Assembly: GCA_009869945.1 (NCBI GenBank)
Contig: WIXG01000444.1
Location: 1 to 55,569, forward strand
DNA length: 55,569 nucleotides
Origin: Mesaphorura yosii
Lineage: Eukaryota; Arthropoda; Collembola; Poduromorpha; Tullbergiidae
Direction: 5' to 3'
Part shown: in pieces, positions 1 through 12,100 of the stretch
How positions within the stretch are numbered: the stretch's first letter is position 1
How the letters are laid out: every line of letters starts with the position of its first letter
Notes under the pieces: generated by a model
Told to the model about the DNA's origin: nothing
Database searches by the model: none
The model's input: the letters and a program-made list of their open reading frames with translations, nothing else
Made by a program: the position numbers and the translations under genes

Positions 1-895
1 ATTCACAAATTACTGAATGGACAAAAACGGCTGTCGCTCTTTGCCACTGAACTGAAGTTTAACGGGAAGGAAACAATTTCCCTTGGAAATGTGTAGAAAT
101 GACTGAGCAGGGGCCGGACCTGAAAATGGAAATTGGCTGACGCGAAAGCTGCCGAGAGACTTTGACCACCATCATTCATGTGTTCTTGAGCGAACTCGGT
201 GTCCGTGCCTTGTACGTTCACCCCAGAGACACTAGAGAGACACACTTACAGTCTTTGAGTACCCAACATTCCCAATCTTGAGCTACGCTGTGGCTCCAGC
301 AGAGTACGAGAATACTTTCTTAGTCACGAGGACGACTGGGATTGCTCTCGTATCCTGTCACGTGTTTTGAACGGATTCCTACTTTGAAATCTATCTGAAA
401 CCTTTCGAAGCCTCGGTTTGGGTTGTGTTTTTGGCCTCGATTTCGGTCACCGTCATTGGTTTGGTCGTTTGCGGAAGGTTCGGACTGGACATCTTCACAG
501 CGACAAGTCTACCCACTGCTTGGAAGTTTCCATGTGCTTGCTTCAGTCGGGTCCAAGCCCCTGTTCAGGCTGATGATGTGCGACTGACTTCTTGGCTCCA
601 TAATACTGACTAATTGCTACCAAAGCATTGTGACTTCTCAAATGACAATCCCACCAGAAGTGGAGCCAGTCCTGACCTACGAACAACTTCGGGATTTCAA
701 CCTGTACTCGTGACGACTCCATCCGGGTTACACGGTCAACGGACTGTGACGGACAGGCATTCACGGGTGTGCGAATCGAATTCTGCACAAAAGAGTTGAT
801 TTTACTTGTTAATTGTATGGGTAATTTTTCTCCTTGTGTGGCAGCCCACATCAACTTAACTAAAGTTTCCAGTAGAGGCAAACAGGTTGACATGA
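1..895. other. No convincing gene; degenerate coding-like patch
   Basis: No intact gene is visible. On the + strand a reading frame opens with ATG at 642, has coding-like composition (TIPPEVEPVLTYEQLRDF) and is stopped by TGA at 711; a second TGA follows about 30 nt later in the same frame. It could be a decayed exon belonging with the GC-rich exon at 896-1318, but no splice join could be shown. The first 400 bases hold nothing I can interpret. Confidence 0.25.
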
Positions 896-1318
896 GTGGG
901 GATTGGGTTGTGCGATGTCAATTATCTTGTTGGAACATTCCACACTAAAATGGTACTGGACACATGTATCAGGGAACAGCAGCAGCCCGATCTGGTCGCC
1001 CTACCTGCCTTCGACCTGGTCGACTACAACCAGGCCCCGACGGTCGATGAGAGCGGGCTGTCCGTGGCGACAACCTGCCAGCTGAACTGGGTGCAGGCCG
1101 ACTGGCTGAAAGCCCGGATGCAGGATCTGCCGCCCATCATCGCGACGAAGTGCGACTCGAAGCTGTACGTGCACTGCATGCTGCGTGCTCTGCAGGGCAA
1201 AATGCTCGAGGTCCTCACCGACTTTGAGGTCTACTGCGAGACGCGGCTGGGCATCGGCTTCCCGTGGGAGCCCCTCGCTGCTTGTGTTTGCTGGTTACAT
1301 GCGAGGGACTCAGATTGA
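896..1318 (+). CDS. Unassigned GC-rich coding exon (partial gene)
   Basis: Between about 960 and 1290 the base composition jumps to GC-rich with strong C/G preference at third codon positions (runs such as GTC GCC CTA CCT GCC TTC GAC CTG GTC GAC TAC AAC), which is typical of coding DNA in this window and unlike its flanks. The open frame spans 140 codons and contains four or more cysteines and the segment CDSKLYVHCMLRALQGKM. The ATG at 896 and the stop at 1316-1318 may be only the ends of the open frame, since the composition breaks inside it; it is more likely an internal exon. I do not recognise the family. No signal peptide or membrane segment is visible. Confidence 0.4.
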   Translation: MGIGLCDVNYLVGTFHTKMVLDTCIREQQQPDLVALPAFDLVDYNQAPTVDESGLSVATTCQLNWVQADWLKARMQDLPPIIATKCDSKLYVHCMLRALQGKMLEVLTDFEVYCETRLGIGFPWEPLAACVCWLHARDSD

Positions 1319-1582
1319 CTTGAGTCAACAATCGAGCCCCGAGGACCCACTGCATGTGTGGGCCAGGATTCAAGAGCTTAAGGACGACAGCATCCAAGAC
1401 AAGGTTGGAACAGCCGCCCATGCCCACGCCTGTGGTAAAGTCTGAAGTCATCACTATCATCATCGTCGAATGTAGAAACGTGCAAATAACTGAAGTGAAG
1501 AAGTGTGTGGGCTTAAACTTCAAGATATGAAATGTGCAAGTCATGTCATGCAGGACAAATGAATCTAAAGATTTTATGCATA

Positions 1583-1610
1583 CACGAGGATTATGTGTAT
1601 AATCCTCGTG
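1583..1610. repeat. Perfect 12-bp inverted repeat with 4-nt loop
   Basis: CACGAGGATTAT (1583-1594), loop GTGT, then ATAATCCTCGTG (1599-1610). It lies about 33 bp upstream of the TATA box of the following secreted-protein gene, so it could be a dimeric transcription-factor site or a transposon footprint. The sequence shows only the symmetry. Confidence 0.85.
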
Positions 1611-1642
1611 TTACATAATCCAAAACCGATTATGTAATTAGT

Positions 1643-1681
1643 CTATAAATACGTGTAACAATGTCAACTTTTCATGTCAGT
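1643..1681 (+). promoter_or_regulatory. Core promoter: TATA box and TCAGT initiator
   Basis: TATAAATA at about 1643-1650 is followed about 32 bp later by TCAGTA at 1676-1681, the usual arthropod TATA-to-initiator spacing. The first ATG of the downstream gene is at 1738, leaving a leader of about 60 nt. Confidence 0.65.
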
Positions 1682-1737
1682 AAATTTAGTGCGAAATTTG
1701 AGAAGACTTTGCCATCGATTCTCCCTCGAGTTGAGTC

Positions 1738-2155
1738 ATGAAATCCCTGGTTGTAAGTAAATGTCTTCTCTCAAACCTGTAAAATTCTTGCATAGATTTG
1801 TTTCCAGGTTTTCTGCATCGCTGGTGCGTTGCTGAGCGTCGTGGCTGGCGCTCCTGAGGGAATGGGGCGCGGAGGCGCAGGAGGCGGAGGGCCTCCGCAA
1901 TCGCAGTGGGGACGTCAAGCTCAAAGTCAAAATCAAGGGCAAGGACAGGCGGCGGGTGCGCGTGGCGGCGCGGGTTCTGGAGCTCCTGGCGACGACGGAT
2001 ACAGCGCCATGTCGGTGCACGTGGAGGTGGGCCAACCCGGCTCAGCCTCCGCCTACCAATACCAGTACGGAGGAGGACCGTCTGTTGACACATGGCGCAC
2101 ACTTGGACCCGGAGCTGAAGGGCGTCAAGGGCAAGGTCGTGGCCAAGGACAGTAG
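1738..2155 (+). CDS. Small secreted Gly/Gln-rich protein
   Basis: Two-exon model. Exon 1 (1738-1752) encodes MKSLV and ends at GTAAGT. A 55-bp intron (1753-1807, ending TTCCAG) is removed in phase 0, and exon 2 (1808-2155) continues VFCIAGALLSVVAGAPEG to a TAG stop, giving about 120 aa. The first ~19 residues form a classic signal peptide with cleavage expected after VAGA. The mature chain is low-complexity: Gly-, Gln-, Ala- and Ser-rich, with QSQ, GQGQ, SAYQYQYGGG and a GQGRGQGQ tail. Such chains occur in cuticle, silk-like and antimicrobial proteins; none can be chosen from sequence alone. A TATA/initiator pair lies upstream and AATAAA at about 2229 could serve as polyadenylation signal. 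A further 3' exon cannot be excluded. Confidence 0.75.
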
Positions 2156-2409
2156 CGCCAATAATTCTCGGACATTGTGAATATCATTAACTTGTTAACA
2201 CTGAATCAATGCTTATTTGAATTGAGCGAATAAAATGCTTAGATATGTAGAATTTGGATAAACATGTGTAACAGAATGTACACATTGTCTTATCAATCTT
2301 GCAAGTCATCATGCTATAATATGTTAATTAAGTTAAACTCAAGAATATTCAGTGGGATTCGAACTGACTTGGCAAATTACGTTTCATTGCAATTCTGTTA
2401 TCAAAGTCG

Positions 2410-3106
2410 TCAATTCTTGGAAACTGAGGCCTGAATTTTGTCTGCAAGGTTGATCAATCCAACGTCCTTTAAAATTTTGAGCAAATCGGGTCGCATGCGT
2501 GCGTCTCCGCACGCATTCCATGCCTGAAGAGTCTGCAGCACGCCTTCGGCGTAATCGTGTTCCTTTTTCATCATATTCTTGATCCTGTGCTCGTCGTAGG
2601 CCGATGTGACGACGCGATCCACGACAAAGCTCCATTTATTGTATGTGAGGGGCTCCTCGAGAATCAGATCACGAATCCGCACCAGGTCAGTCGCTGTAAT
2701 GCGAGTCACACCCTCTTGCGGACAATTGAGGGCAGACCTGGACTGAACCATCACCGCCAAGAGTTGGGCCACGCCCTCGTTCGTTGTGTCCTGAAAGATA
2801 GTTTGAAGCACTCGCAAATTCACGTCCGTCATCTTTGCTAAGAGAATGTCCCAAAGGAACAGAGCCTTGGAAAAGTCGTCTGGATGACGCGTATCATTGA
2901 ACTGAAAATAGTGTACAATAAGGAAACAATCAAAAGTAAGAGCGCGATGCTGAACTCACGGCCTCCTGTGCCTGATTTGGAGCCACCAACCCGGCAGCGA
3001 CCAACCTTGGAACCAGACTTTTGAAATCGTGAATATTTCCCGTAATGTCTGCGTAACTGCTGCGCAGAATCTTTCTGTTGCTCGCTATTTGTTCGAGAAT
3101 TGACAT
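2410..3106 (-). CDS. CARD plus death-domain adaptor, CRADD/RAIDD-like
   Basis: Two-exon model read leftwards. Exon 1 (3106-2960, 49 codons, starting MSILEQIASNRKILRSSY) ends in GTGAGT. Exon 2 (2901-2410, after TTTTCAG) joins in phase 0. The 212-aa product is close to the ~200 aa of CRADD/RAIDD. Residues 1-90 read as a CARD (N-terminal amphipathic helix with NRKIL, then LVPRLVAAGLV, then ALFLWDILLAKM). Residues ~130-207 read as a death domain (YNKWSFVVDRVV, a MMKKEHDYAEGVLQTLQAWN helix, LLKILKDVGLINLADKI). In the known family, CARD binds the CARD of an initiator caspase and the death domain binds PIDD-type partners, in the cytosol. No membrane segment or enzyme motif is present. The family name rests on domain order, length and motif similarity; a generic CARD-DD adaptor is the main alternative. 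Confidence 0.72.
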
Positions 3107-3257
3107 TTCGAATTTGCGCGAGGAGATTTTGGGTGGACAACCCAGTAAAGGAACTTCGCGAACTGTGCCTAAATGGAATGTGATCCGCTGCTGCTGATAG
3201 CTTATCAGTGTTCATATTTCAGTCACAATTTACTATCACATAATTCGCAGTTACAAT

Positions 3258-3347
3258 TTATGTAGAGTTGGCGAGCAAGGTTACAGAGAGAGGAAGAAGA
3301 CCAAATACCGTAATCGTGAATGCAAAAAAGAGTAGCCAAAGTTTCAT
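3258..3347 (-). other. Signal-peptide-like mini-ORF
   Basis: A 29-codon frame starting MKLWLLFFAFTITVFGLLPL looks like a secretory signal or a single membrane helix and stops at TAA. It lies just upstream of the adaptor gene on the same strand. No partner exon was found, so it may be chance. Confidence 0.2.
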
Positions 3348-3839
3348 TCGTAGATGCTTCGCTCTGCTTGGCTGGCCATCGTCTGGCCAAGTCAGCCACT
3401 TGCTGTGTCCACGCTTTTTATTCCTTAAGCAAGGCTTGTTATCAAAAGAAATCCTTTGCTTGTTAAGCCTAATCAAGTTGCCACTTCTACAAACACGTCA
3501 GGCTCAGAAATTCCGTAAGTTCCTTGACGCATACTTTGCCTTTTTAGTTTGCAATTTATTGCTTTTTGTCAGCTCTGAAGGAAAACCTGGGACCCTGTTG
3601 CCTTGAATACCCGGAATTATCAATGTTGCTCAAATTCGAAGACACGAAAACAGTGCATGTCTGAGTACACGGCCAACATCCTACCGGGACCCAATCTCTC
3701 CTTCACCAGCTGTGTCTGAACCTGCAGGGAGCCTCATCGTGGGCCCCAGGCAACGCCAGAACCTGCAAGCGTTCCTTTCTAATTTGGTGGCACAACCAAG
3801 AAGCTAACTTTAATTTGGAGCAATTCTTACCAGCTCTCC

Positions 3840-4270
3840 GTGTCCGATCTCAATCGGTTGGTTTTTGAACAGACTCCTGCACGGGAGGCACTCAAACTGG
3901 GACCGGGTGATGGTTCCTTAGGCAGCGACAAGCTGAAGATGACATTGAAGCTGAAGTTTCTTCAGGTACGGGCACACTTTTCTAAACTAGACTTGGCCTA
4001 TTTACGTTTCTTGAAGGACGTGGTCGCCTCTGCTTGCAACTGGAGTACTTGAAGTTGAATGGCAGTTACTTCGACCATCGTGCGACGCCTCGAGGGCTCT
4101 GCCTGCGGATCTCATCTACAACACCTGAAATCTTTGATCTTGTCGCATCCACGTTAAGACACGGAGTGAGCCACCACCACAAGCAACGGTCCAAAGACTG
4201 GCCGGAACGGGCGCAGGGAAGATTCCATCTTCATACTTGTGTGCAAAGTGCAAAGCGTAGCTGGCGATGA
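3840..4270 (+). pseudogene. Possible decayed two-exon coding fragment
   Basis: One frame ends in KLKMTLKLKFLQ at a GTACGG donor-like site near 3966. A second begins near 4017 with GRLCLQLEYLKLNGSYFDH after a TTGAAG acceptor-like end. The composition looks coding, but the two halves do not join in a compatible phase, and I do not recognise the protein. It may be a relic or chance. Confidence 0.2.
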
Positions 4271-6515
4271 AAAGATTACTAAAAGATGCTTGATAATCTT
4301 TAGCACAGTCCACTGGCGATGACTGCTTTTGTTTTTCTTTATTCCCTAAACTTTGCTCCCGCTTTTATACAATTCTTGATATTCCAGAATTGCCTTGTCG
4401 GCAAGAATTTCTTGCTAAATTCTCAATATATTTGTACAATTCCAGTCTCCAGTGGAATATGATACATGATCACGCGCATTTCGTACCTTCTTCGACAAAA
4501 CAATAAATACCGAAAACGAAATTCTCAAATTTCCCTGTAATTCGCTAATCGCGATCTACAGGCGTTGCCTTAACACACACAAGAATGCAATGCAATGACT
4601 TACATGATCATAAGGAGAGAGTGTCACTGTCAGTTAGCCTGCCATGGCCAAGATCTGCAGATAAGAAGGCGTAAAATTTGCGCGAAATGTTTTGACCAGA
4701 GAGGTAGAGGCTGAGGTGTACGAGAGATCGAACTAGTTCTGGTAGCCGAAAAGAAGGTAAAGTGAATATTAGCATTAAGCATTACGTACTTTGAGATTTG
4801 TCGCTTAAGAGCGACCATCCGTCTGTCTGACTGCGGGTATACAAGTTAAGTGATCCATACTCCAGGAAAACAGGTTTAAAATGCCCAGAACATGTTACCT
4901 TTTAGTGATGCTTTAATTGTCATGAATAATTGGCATGAATTGATGCTACTTGTCCGTTCTACAGTTTTCTCGCATGACAATGCTGTGAGGTGGAAAAAAT
5001 GAGAATACAATGTGGCGTGAACGTAATCTGGAGGTTTTACTTTTCTGTGCACAAAGGCTTTATTAGGTATCAATCTTTACAGAGTAAGAGACAGAAGAAG
5101 ACTGTCCCAAAATTACAAATATAAGTTATTAATATCCCGATCCGAACACGACTTGTTGTCATGTCCGTGCTCCTTCTCCTTGTTGCTTTCTGTGTAGGGT
5201 CCGTGATCTCGCCTCTGCATCGTAAAATGTAATGGTCGTAAAAATCACTGTACCGGGCCGAAAAGGCAGCTCGACAAGTCTCATATTTCTAGCTATCGCA
5301 AGCAGTGTGGAAGCACTGTTGCGATTTACATAAACTGTCGTATCGTGATCATGACATAATTTGCGTGGCTCTGAACATGTTTACTGTGGGTTAGCGTGTA
5401 ATCCATGCTGTACCACTTGTATGACAAAGTTTTCAGGCTTTTTAATCACAATAACATAAAATTTGGTTTAAACCATGGTTTCTACTTTTGATAGTCAGTC
5501 GTATCAGTTTCGCAGTGTTAGATAGGAATGTCAAAGGTGTCGCTTGGATGCCACGTCCTTGGCGTCCCATTACAGCTGCTTTGAGGAATCGGAAATGTGC
5601 GTACGCACGTGTAAGAACTCTGCATGCCAGCAAAGTTATAACTCGCGCCGCCAAGCAACAACTCCGAACCGATGGCGACGGCAATGACGTCGACGCCGCT
5701 GCAATTTCTAAAGTCGGCCAGAGTGTGAGGCTTAAAAGGCGTTGCGCTTAGAAACCTCACAGGACTCTGGCATTAAAGTAGCAGTGCCAGACTGCTCTTT
5801 ATTTAACAACAGCTTGTAGAAGACCAAATGCTTTCCTCCGTGAATTCAGCGCCGAAGGCTGGGGAATCACGCGGTCGGACTCTCTTTAAGATGACTCATT
5901 ACACTGGACGGACTCAGATTCTTTGTTCTTCCGGCGAATCATCAAGCCAAACACAAACTTGTTCACATGAATTGTGTCGTCCCTGTTAGATGAAAAGGTC
6001 TAGCGCCTGTGTCTTTGACTTTGAATAGTGTTCAGTTTCATTTAGTTCGCATGCGAACCTATTTCTATTTATATGGTAAAGGTCATGGACCTGTTTCGTT
6101 TACATTCATGGAAACTCATTGCTTCCAGTTTTGAGTCTCAATTCCCAATCAAGTCAGGGATTCAATCTTTGTAATTCGTGTATGCAAGTTGTCATTTTTG
6201 TGTCTAGCATTAAAAATTCGTTTTAAGTTGTCTAAAAGAAAAAGCACTTTGTTCACCGCGCATCACAGACCCAACAAATAGATTGTGCAAAAAATGCCAA
6301 ACTTAAGAAAGCATACATTCGGTATCACATTTCTGAAAAGGTAAATATTGTTGCATTCCGTACTTTTCGGACTATTTTTGCAATAACTCGCTCAAATATG
6401 ATCAGATCAAGTTGGGAGTAGGCTCATTAGATCCGCATTAAGCCCCTCTATAAGATCCATCCCCACAATCACTGTAAAACCTTCCCCAATCTTATGTAGG
6501 TGGGGGGCAGACATT
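4271..6515. other. Intergenic, no supported gene
   Basis: AT-rich DNA. At 5518-5760 both strands are open; the minus frame contains VIAVAIGSELLLGGASYNF and several Cys, but there is no start context, splice partner or recognisable family. Nothing else could be supported. Confidence 0.5.
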
Positions 6516-7916
6516 GTGTTCCACCCTGTAGTCATACAGCAGAACGAAGGCAGTGAAGGAGATGCTCAGCTCGATCACGAGTATATAGCCTGGAGCTCTG
6601 CAGTTGGAATCCCGTCCTCGGGCATGGAGATGGCAGTGGCGTCAGTAACACACGCAGAGCCGCCAGGCGAAGGTGACCGGGCTCATGCGTCGGACACTGG
6701 ACCAACCACGAACACCTGGTTGACACGCATTGAGCAGGAACCGTATGACGAAAAATTCGAGATTAGCAGATGGCGGATTCGTATCGGTGAGCCGGCATGT
6801 GTTCCAGACTCATTACGCCTGTGCTTGATATTGTGCTTCGCAGATACGAAAAGGCCACTGGGCGAAGGTGAGCATGGCAAAGTGTATGCGAGCAGCGCGT
6901 GGCTTGGCAGTATGGGCGATCTCGTGCCGGAAATCTGCACCGGTGTCGCCTTACTCACGCCAGTAGCCGCCAAGGTGCCAGAAGTACACGGTGTGAAGGA
7001 AAATGTAAAGAGAACGCTTTCGGAACTGAAGATCATGACAAAACTCCGACACGAGAATCTTGTGTGCCTTGTGAGGGCAAACACTTCACAAGCCGCCTAC
7101 GGGCGGCTGCTAGTTCTGACCGAATTATGCGAGTAGGGTTCAATAGAGGACTACTACGAGCGAAATCGGAGGGTGGTTGTGAGCCCAGATATGTCACAAC
7201 AAGGCGCGTCTTCGAATTACTGGAGTAAGCGTGAAGAAAATATTCAGTCATGCCTGCAATAATTTGTGCATCTGTTTCACAGCGCCTTGGGTACCGTCAC
7301 TGGATACAATGCCCCGCTGGTACACCGACGTAGCAACAGGCATGGAATTCCTCGCATCACTCGGTTTTGTACACCGGGACCTCTCCGCACGAAACGTGCT
7401 CCTCAAATTTACTCCAACAGGACTCCTGGCTAATTGCAGACTTTGGCCTGTGCCGCCAGTTGGACCTTGGGTACTACACCGTCCAGTCCTTCGACTTGAG
7501 GCTCCCATGTCGGTGGCTGGCGGTTGAGTGCTTCTACGGTGGAAGATTCTACACTTACTCGGACGTTTGGGCTTATGGCATTCTGCTGTATGAAATATTT
7601 TCTCTTGGTGAGCTCCCTTATGGGGAGTTTATCTTTTCGGAGGACGGAATATTTCAGGAACTTGGAGCGCTCCTTCGGAGTGGTGTGAGACTGACAGCTA
7701 TACATCACGCAACTTCAGATATGTAAGCAAGAATGCAAAACGTTGAACAAAACCATTCACAAATAATGTGCGCCTCTGGCACGTTTCAGATTTGCAAAGA
7801 TGAACGAGTGCTGGTATGCAGATCGTAGGAGGCGACCAACATTTACACAGTTGAGGGAATTCTTTGGTGGTTTAAGGGAGACTCAACCACAGACAGATTC
7901 ACTGACGCCTGCTTAA
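6516..7916 (+). pseudogene. Receptor-tyrosine-kinase-like gene, disrupted, kinase part only
   Basis: Four exons join in correct phase: to 6786 (donor GTGAGC), 6844-7224, 7283-7722 and 7790-7916 (TAA), with introns of 57, 58 and 67 bp. The spliced chain has a juxtamembrane segment, glycine loop LGEGEHGKVY, VAAK lysine, a helix C region (SELKIM), HRDLSARN catalytic loop, IADFGLCR, a WLAVECFYGG activation end, SDVWAYGILLYEIFSLG and the C-lobe CWYADRRRRPTF. Two lesions interrupt it: TAG at 7134-7136 inside the hinge (LCE*GSIEDYY, where Tyr is usual) and one surplus base near 7419-7422 between NVLL and IADFG. All catalytic residues remain, so decay is recent or the lesions are sequencing errors. 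No signal peptide, ectodomain or membrane helix was found upstream, so the copy seems 5'-truncated. It is convergent with the receptor kinase at 9160-13919. Confidence 0.8.
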
Positions 7917-9159
7917 CCACCTGTATTGGCAGAGAGCCGCCATTAGTCCGTCCCCGGAAGCTTCTAATGCCATCACGAAATGCTCGAAGCTGGCTACGTA
8001 TTTCCGCATAATAAACTTGCACAGCTCGATCGTTCAGTTGTAGTCACTTACGTGCGCCATCTGTGCTCAAACGTTCATAACTCAAAGTCTCGCGCCCTGT
8101 TCGGGCACGGAATGTAATACTTACGATGCTGTTCCATTCCCGCCAGTGCAGCACGCTCCTGCTGAGCAGCTAGACCAAAATTCCTACAATGCTTGTCGTT
8201 TGATCGGCGAGCGCCGGCAGGAATCATTTTCTGTTTGGTGGTCTCGGCAGACTCGACCAGGCCCACAACGACTACGGGGTTAGAACTCGACGTCGCTCAT
8301 TCGTTGTTAGAAGCGCTCATCTCGCGTCTGGCCGTATATTTGATAGAAACCTCAGACTTAGCTTTAATTGAGCCACCTGTGCCTGATAAGGATAAGAAAA
8401 ATGAAACACAGGCTCTACTAAGCTCACATAATTATTAATCGACAGCCATACATGGTTCAGATTTAATTCAACACGCACGTGTTCACAATTTGAGTAGTAA
8501 AGCAGTCGCCACATTGAATTGGCACATAATTGGCGTAAATAGTTACCGAAACCCGAGCGTTTCCTGAAGGTAACCAAGAATGTGTTGGTTAAACTCGGTA
8601 GACAAGTACAGTTGTTCGTCAATCAGTCCGGACTTTCCCTTAGAGTTCATGTTAGCGTACGTCACACTCATCATTCATTAGACTAGCGTAATCTCAACAT
8701 TCCAACTGGCTCAACTGCTCGGCTCTTACCTTGACCAAGACTCCAGTCCCTTCAACGGTACAATTTTCCAAGCTGCGATTTTCGGTGGCTGCGGATTCGG
8801 ATTCTACAAGAAAGCTTGGTCAAAATCTAATAGCTCGTGCGTCATATCCATTTCTGCAGGCTGCGATGCTTTCAGCATTGAGCACAAGCTGTTTTATAAT
8901 AATGCGTGGCTTGCGTTTGTCAAATTATGCCAATGTCTTACTTAATTGGCCAAATTCTTAGCTGCCGTGTTTCGTAATTGTAACATGAAGTAATTGAGTG
9001 AAGAATAGACATTAACTGTCACTCTGTCCAATTTCAGTGAGTTAAAGATCATTTCGACTGATAAATGTGACACTTGATGAGAAATCATTAGAGTTTACAG
9101 TGTACTTTCAAATAATTTTCTGTTTTGTTTTATTTTGTCGACATCGATATTATAAAGTA
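7917..9159. other. Intergenic between convergent kinase loci
   Basis: Short open frames only, none with family similarity or splice support. It holds the 3' ends of both flanking kinase genes. Confidence 0.5.
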
Positions 9160-12100
9160 CTAAACAATATCTTCATACTGAACGTAGTGGGGTGGTAGCT
9201 CGCGGGCGGCTGCTCCATTCGTTGTCGTGGCAGAAGCGTTGCTGTCCTTTGAAGTGAATTCACTGGACACATTACCTGGGACGGTCGAATCAGTCGGTTC
9301 TTGGTCACTGTCGCTCTCCCCTTCAGCATCTCTGACGGCTTCCATGTACATATTCTGTACAGTAGACAAATATGCGGATCAATTTTGTCTTTCAGATTTG
9401 CATGTAAGTGCATGACTTCCACTTACCCGATAAATTCCTTCCAACACATTCAAAATTTGCTGAAAGTCTGGTCGTTCATCTGGATTCAGGTTCCAGCACC
9501 AGCACATGAGTCCGTATAGCTGTTCGCTTGCATGTTCCGGTTTCTCCAGAAGCACTCCCGACTCCAGCATCTGCGTGAAGGTCGCGTCGGGCTTGTTAAA
9601 CTGTGGCCAAGCAGTGGAGCCAAAGCTGAATATTTCTCGAAGCAGCATCCCAAAACTCCAAACCTCCGATTTGGCTGTGTGTACTCTGCCATCGCTTTGG
9701 ATTACTTCCGGTGCGGCAGACCGCCACGAAAAACCTCTCTGCATTGCAATAAAAACATGAAATGCTAACGCATTAAGAACATCAAAGACATTAACATTAA
9801 TGTTTCCGGTTACATCATCGTCCTTTGTACACTCTTTTAGGCCTCTTGCTTGTCCAAAATCGCCAATTTTCAAATTTCGATCGAGATCCAGCAGCAGATT
9901 TCGTGCAGCCAAGTCTCGATGCAAAAGCTGTCCGTACAAAAAAGTTTGCCGTATTAGAATTTTGATGGATGGATTGGACTCGGACCGTAAATTTAGTCAT
10001 TAAGCCTAACCCCGTGCGATACGAGAAAATGCATGGCCCGTGCAGCCTGCAGACTCCATTTCACCATGTCTAGTGGGCAGAAGCAGTTCAGTTTCTGTGC
10101 GCTGATGTACTTTGGACATACGAAGGCAAGATGTCGCCAGAGGTTTGACCAGCTTTGAGTCGTAAAATTTCTTCGGTTCTTAATCAAGTAACTGCGCAAG
10201 TTCCCGAGTGGGCAGTACTCCATCGCAATTTGGAGTGCACGTGACTTGAGGTTCGCTGTGCAGGCTCCGATGTATTTGACAATGTTTTCGTGCCCTCCGA
10301 GCGATTGAATGTACTGGAACATTTTCAGCTCAACGAGGAGGGAAATGAAGGCATCGACAGGGACCTTCTTGCCCTTCGGCATTTTAACGGCCATGGTTTG
10401 TCCAAGCCATCGAGCCAGTCGCACGCTCCCAAAATTCCCTCGGCCCAGCTCCTCTTCCAGAATACAATCTTCGGCGCAGTACTCGAATCGCGGGTCATAC
10501 TGCAGTTTGCTAACGTCAACCATTGAATTGTCTATAGCGTTCTCTGCTTCGGAATCCGGGTCGCCCGCATGAAACTTGTCCACTTCATCATTCATCAAGT
10601 CGCGGTACGGCTCCCTGAGTGCGCGCCAGATGAAGAAGACGGCAGGGACGGAAAGGAACGCGACTAGGGAGACGCCGACCAGAGCACCGACCAGACGCTT
10701 TCTCGCTGCTTTTTCTTCTCCTTCTGAAGGACCGGACCTGCAACTCTCTTCATCTTCTCCGTGTAGACAATCAGGAACCCCGTCACACTCTGCAGCAGGC
10801 TTTCCAGCGCTGTTCGTCTTTGGAATGCAATCGCCGTACTTTCCACACTCAAATTCCGTGTTTGGGTTGCAGTACTTGAAGCCCCTGCAATATGTTCGAT
10901 CCTCGTCACTCCCGTCAGCACAGTCTCTGACTCGGTTGCATATTGCGCCCACCGGGACGCATTCACCGTCGTGGCACGTGTAATTGTGTTGACCGCACGC
11001 GAGGCCCTGACGGATCCAATGCAGGACCGGCTCGGATGGCAAGGAAATAATGTGATGTGAATTCGGGCCACAGGCTCTATCCTCGTCTTTGTACAACTGG
11101 TTGATGAATCCGATAAAGTAATTGCGTGCGCTGTGCAGGTCATGCAGAGCGACTGCGCTGTCTTTACTAACGCATACGGGATTGCTCGCGGTGTCACTGG
11201 TTGGATTGGCGCAGGTGCGATCCGTGAAGTTGTAGTTCTTTGTGGCATCCATGGACGTCCAATTTGCCTTGCAGTACTCTAAGCTGCCTAACGCGAAGCG
11301 TGTTATGGCCGAGTCCAGGTCACGAGCCGATCTCCAACCACTCACAAGCGCTGTTGTGTTCGGTCGCCGAATGTAATCCCATTTGACGGTGTCCCAATCG
11401 GGGGCATTTGGAAGACAAAGCTGGCTCACATTCCCATTGCGCATAGGAGCGAGGTTGATTGAATCATTCAAATGAAGCATGACAAGATCGTTCTGCCTTA
11501 TCATCCAGTAATCCACGTCCCGGTACAGTTGAGGATGTGGCTTCACATAACTGACTCGCAGTGGGCCGGATGGAGGCACGCCGAACGTTGTGGGGCCGAC
11601 GAAGACGGTGTAATTCTCGAATGGCAGTAAGCGGAGTTTACTCCCGAGGACAAATCCACGCCCGTCTGAATCAACAATCAGTAACCAATAAAATGTTGGC
11701 TTGACTTATCAGTAGGGCATGGCAAAGTCATATTTGTACATACGCTGCTTATTTTTGAAATATTTTTCTTAATATTTCATATTTGCCATCCTGATGCGTA
11801 TTGCATACCGTGCTTATCTTTTGCACATCTTGACAATTTGACCGCTTGAGTTTGTCATTTCTTTTAAAAATCGAGTTCACATGAACATCAAACTTTAGTT
11901 GACCCTTTAAAACTGTGTACTAAAACTGAAACCACGCCGAGAGTGACATCATCACTGCTCAAATCGTGGCTGAAAGGCGCTAACGAATCACATTTTACCT
12001 TCGACGGCAGCGTGCTACTTTGCCAGGTAAATCACGGAACGCAGTAGTTTATGTATTGCATTTACTGTTGCTAATTGCAATGTGGTCACGTTGCAGCCCT

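Noticed and set aside
9993..11579. Receptor kinase beginning at 11579
   Set aside because: That frame begins with GTG inside the protease fold. Extending through the acceptor at 11666 and adding two upstream exons in phase gives the missing protease N-terminus and a signal peptide.
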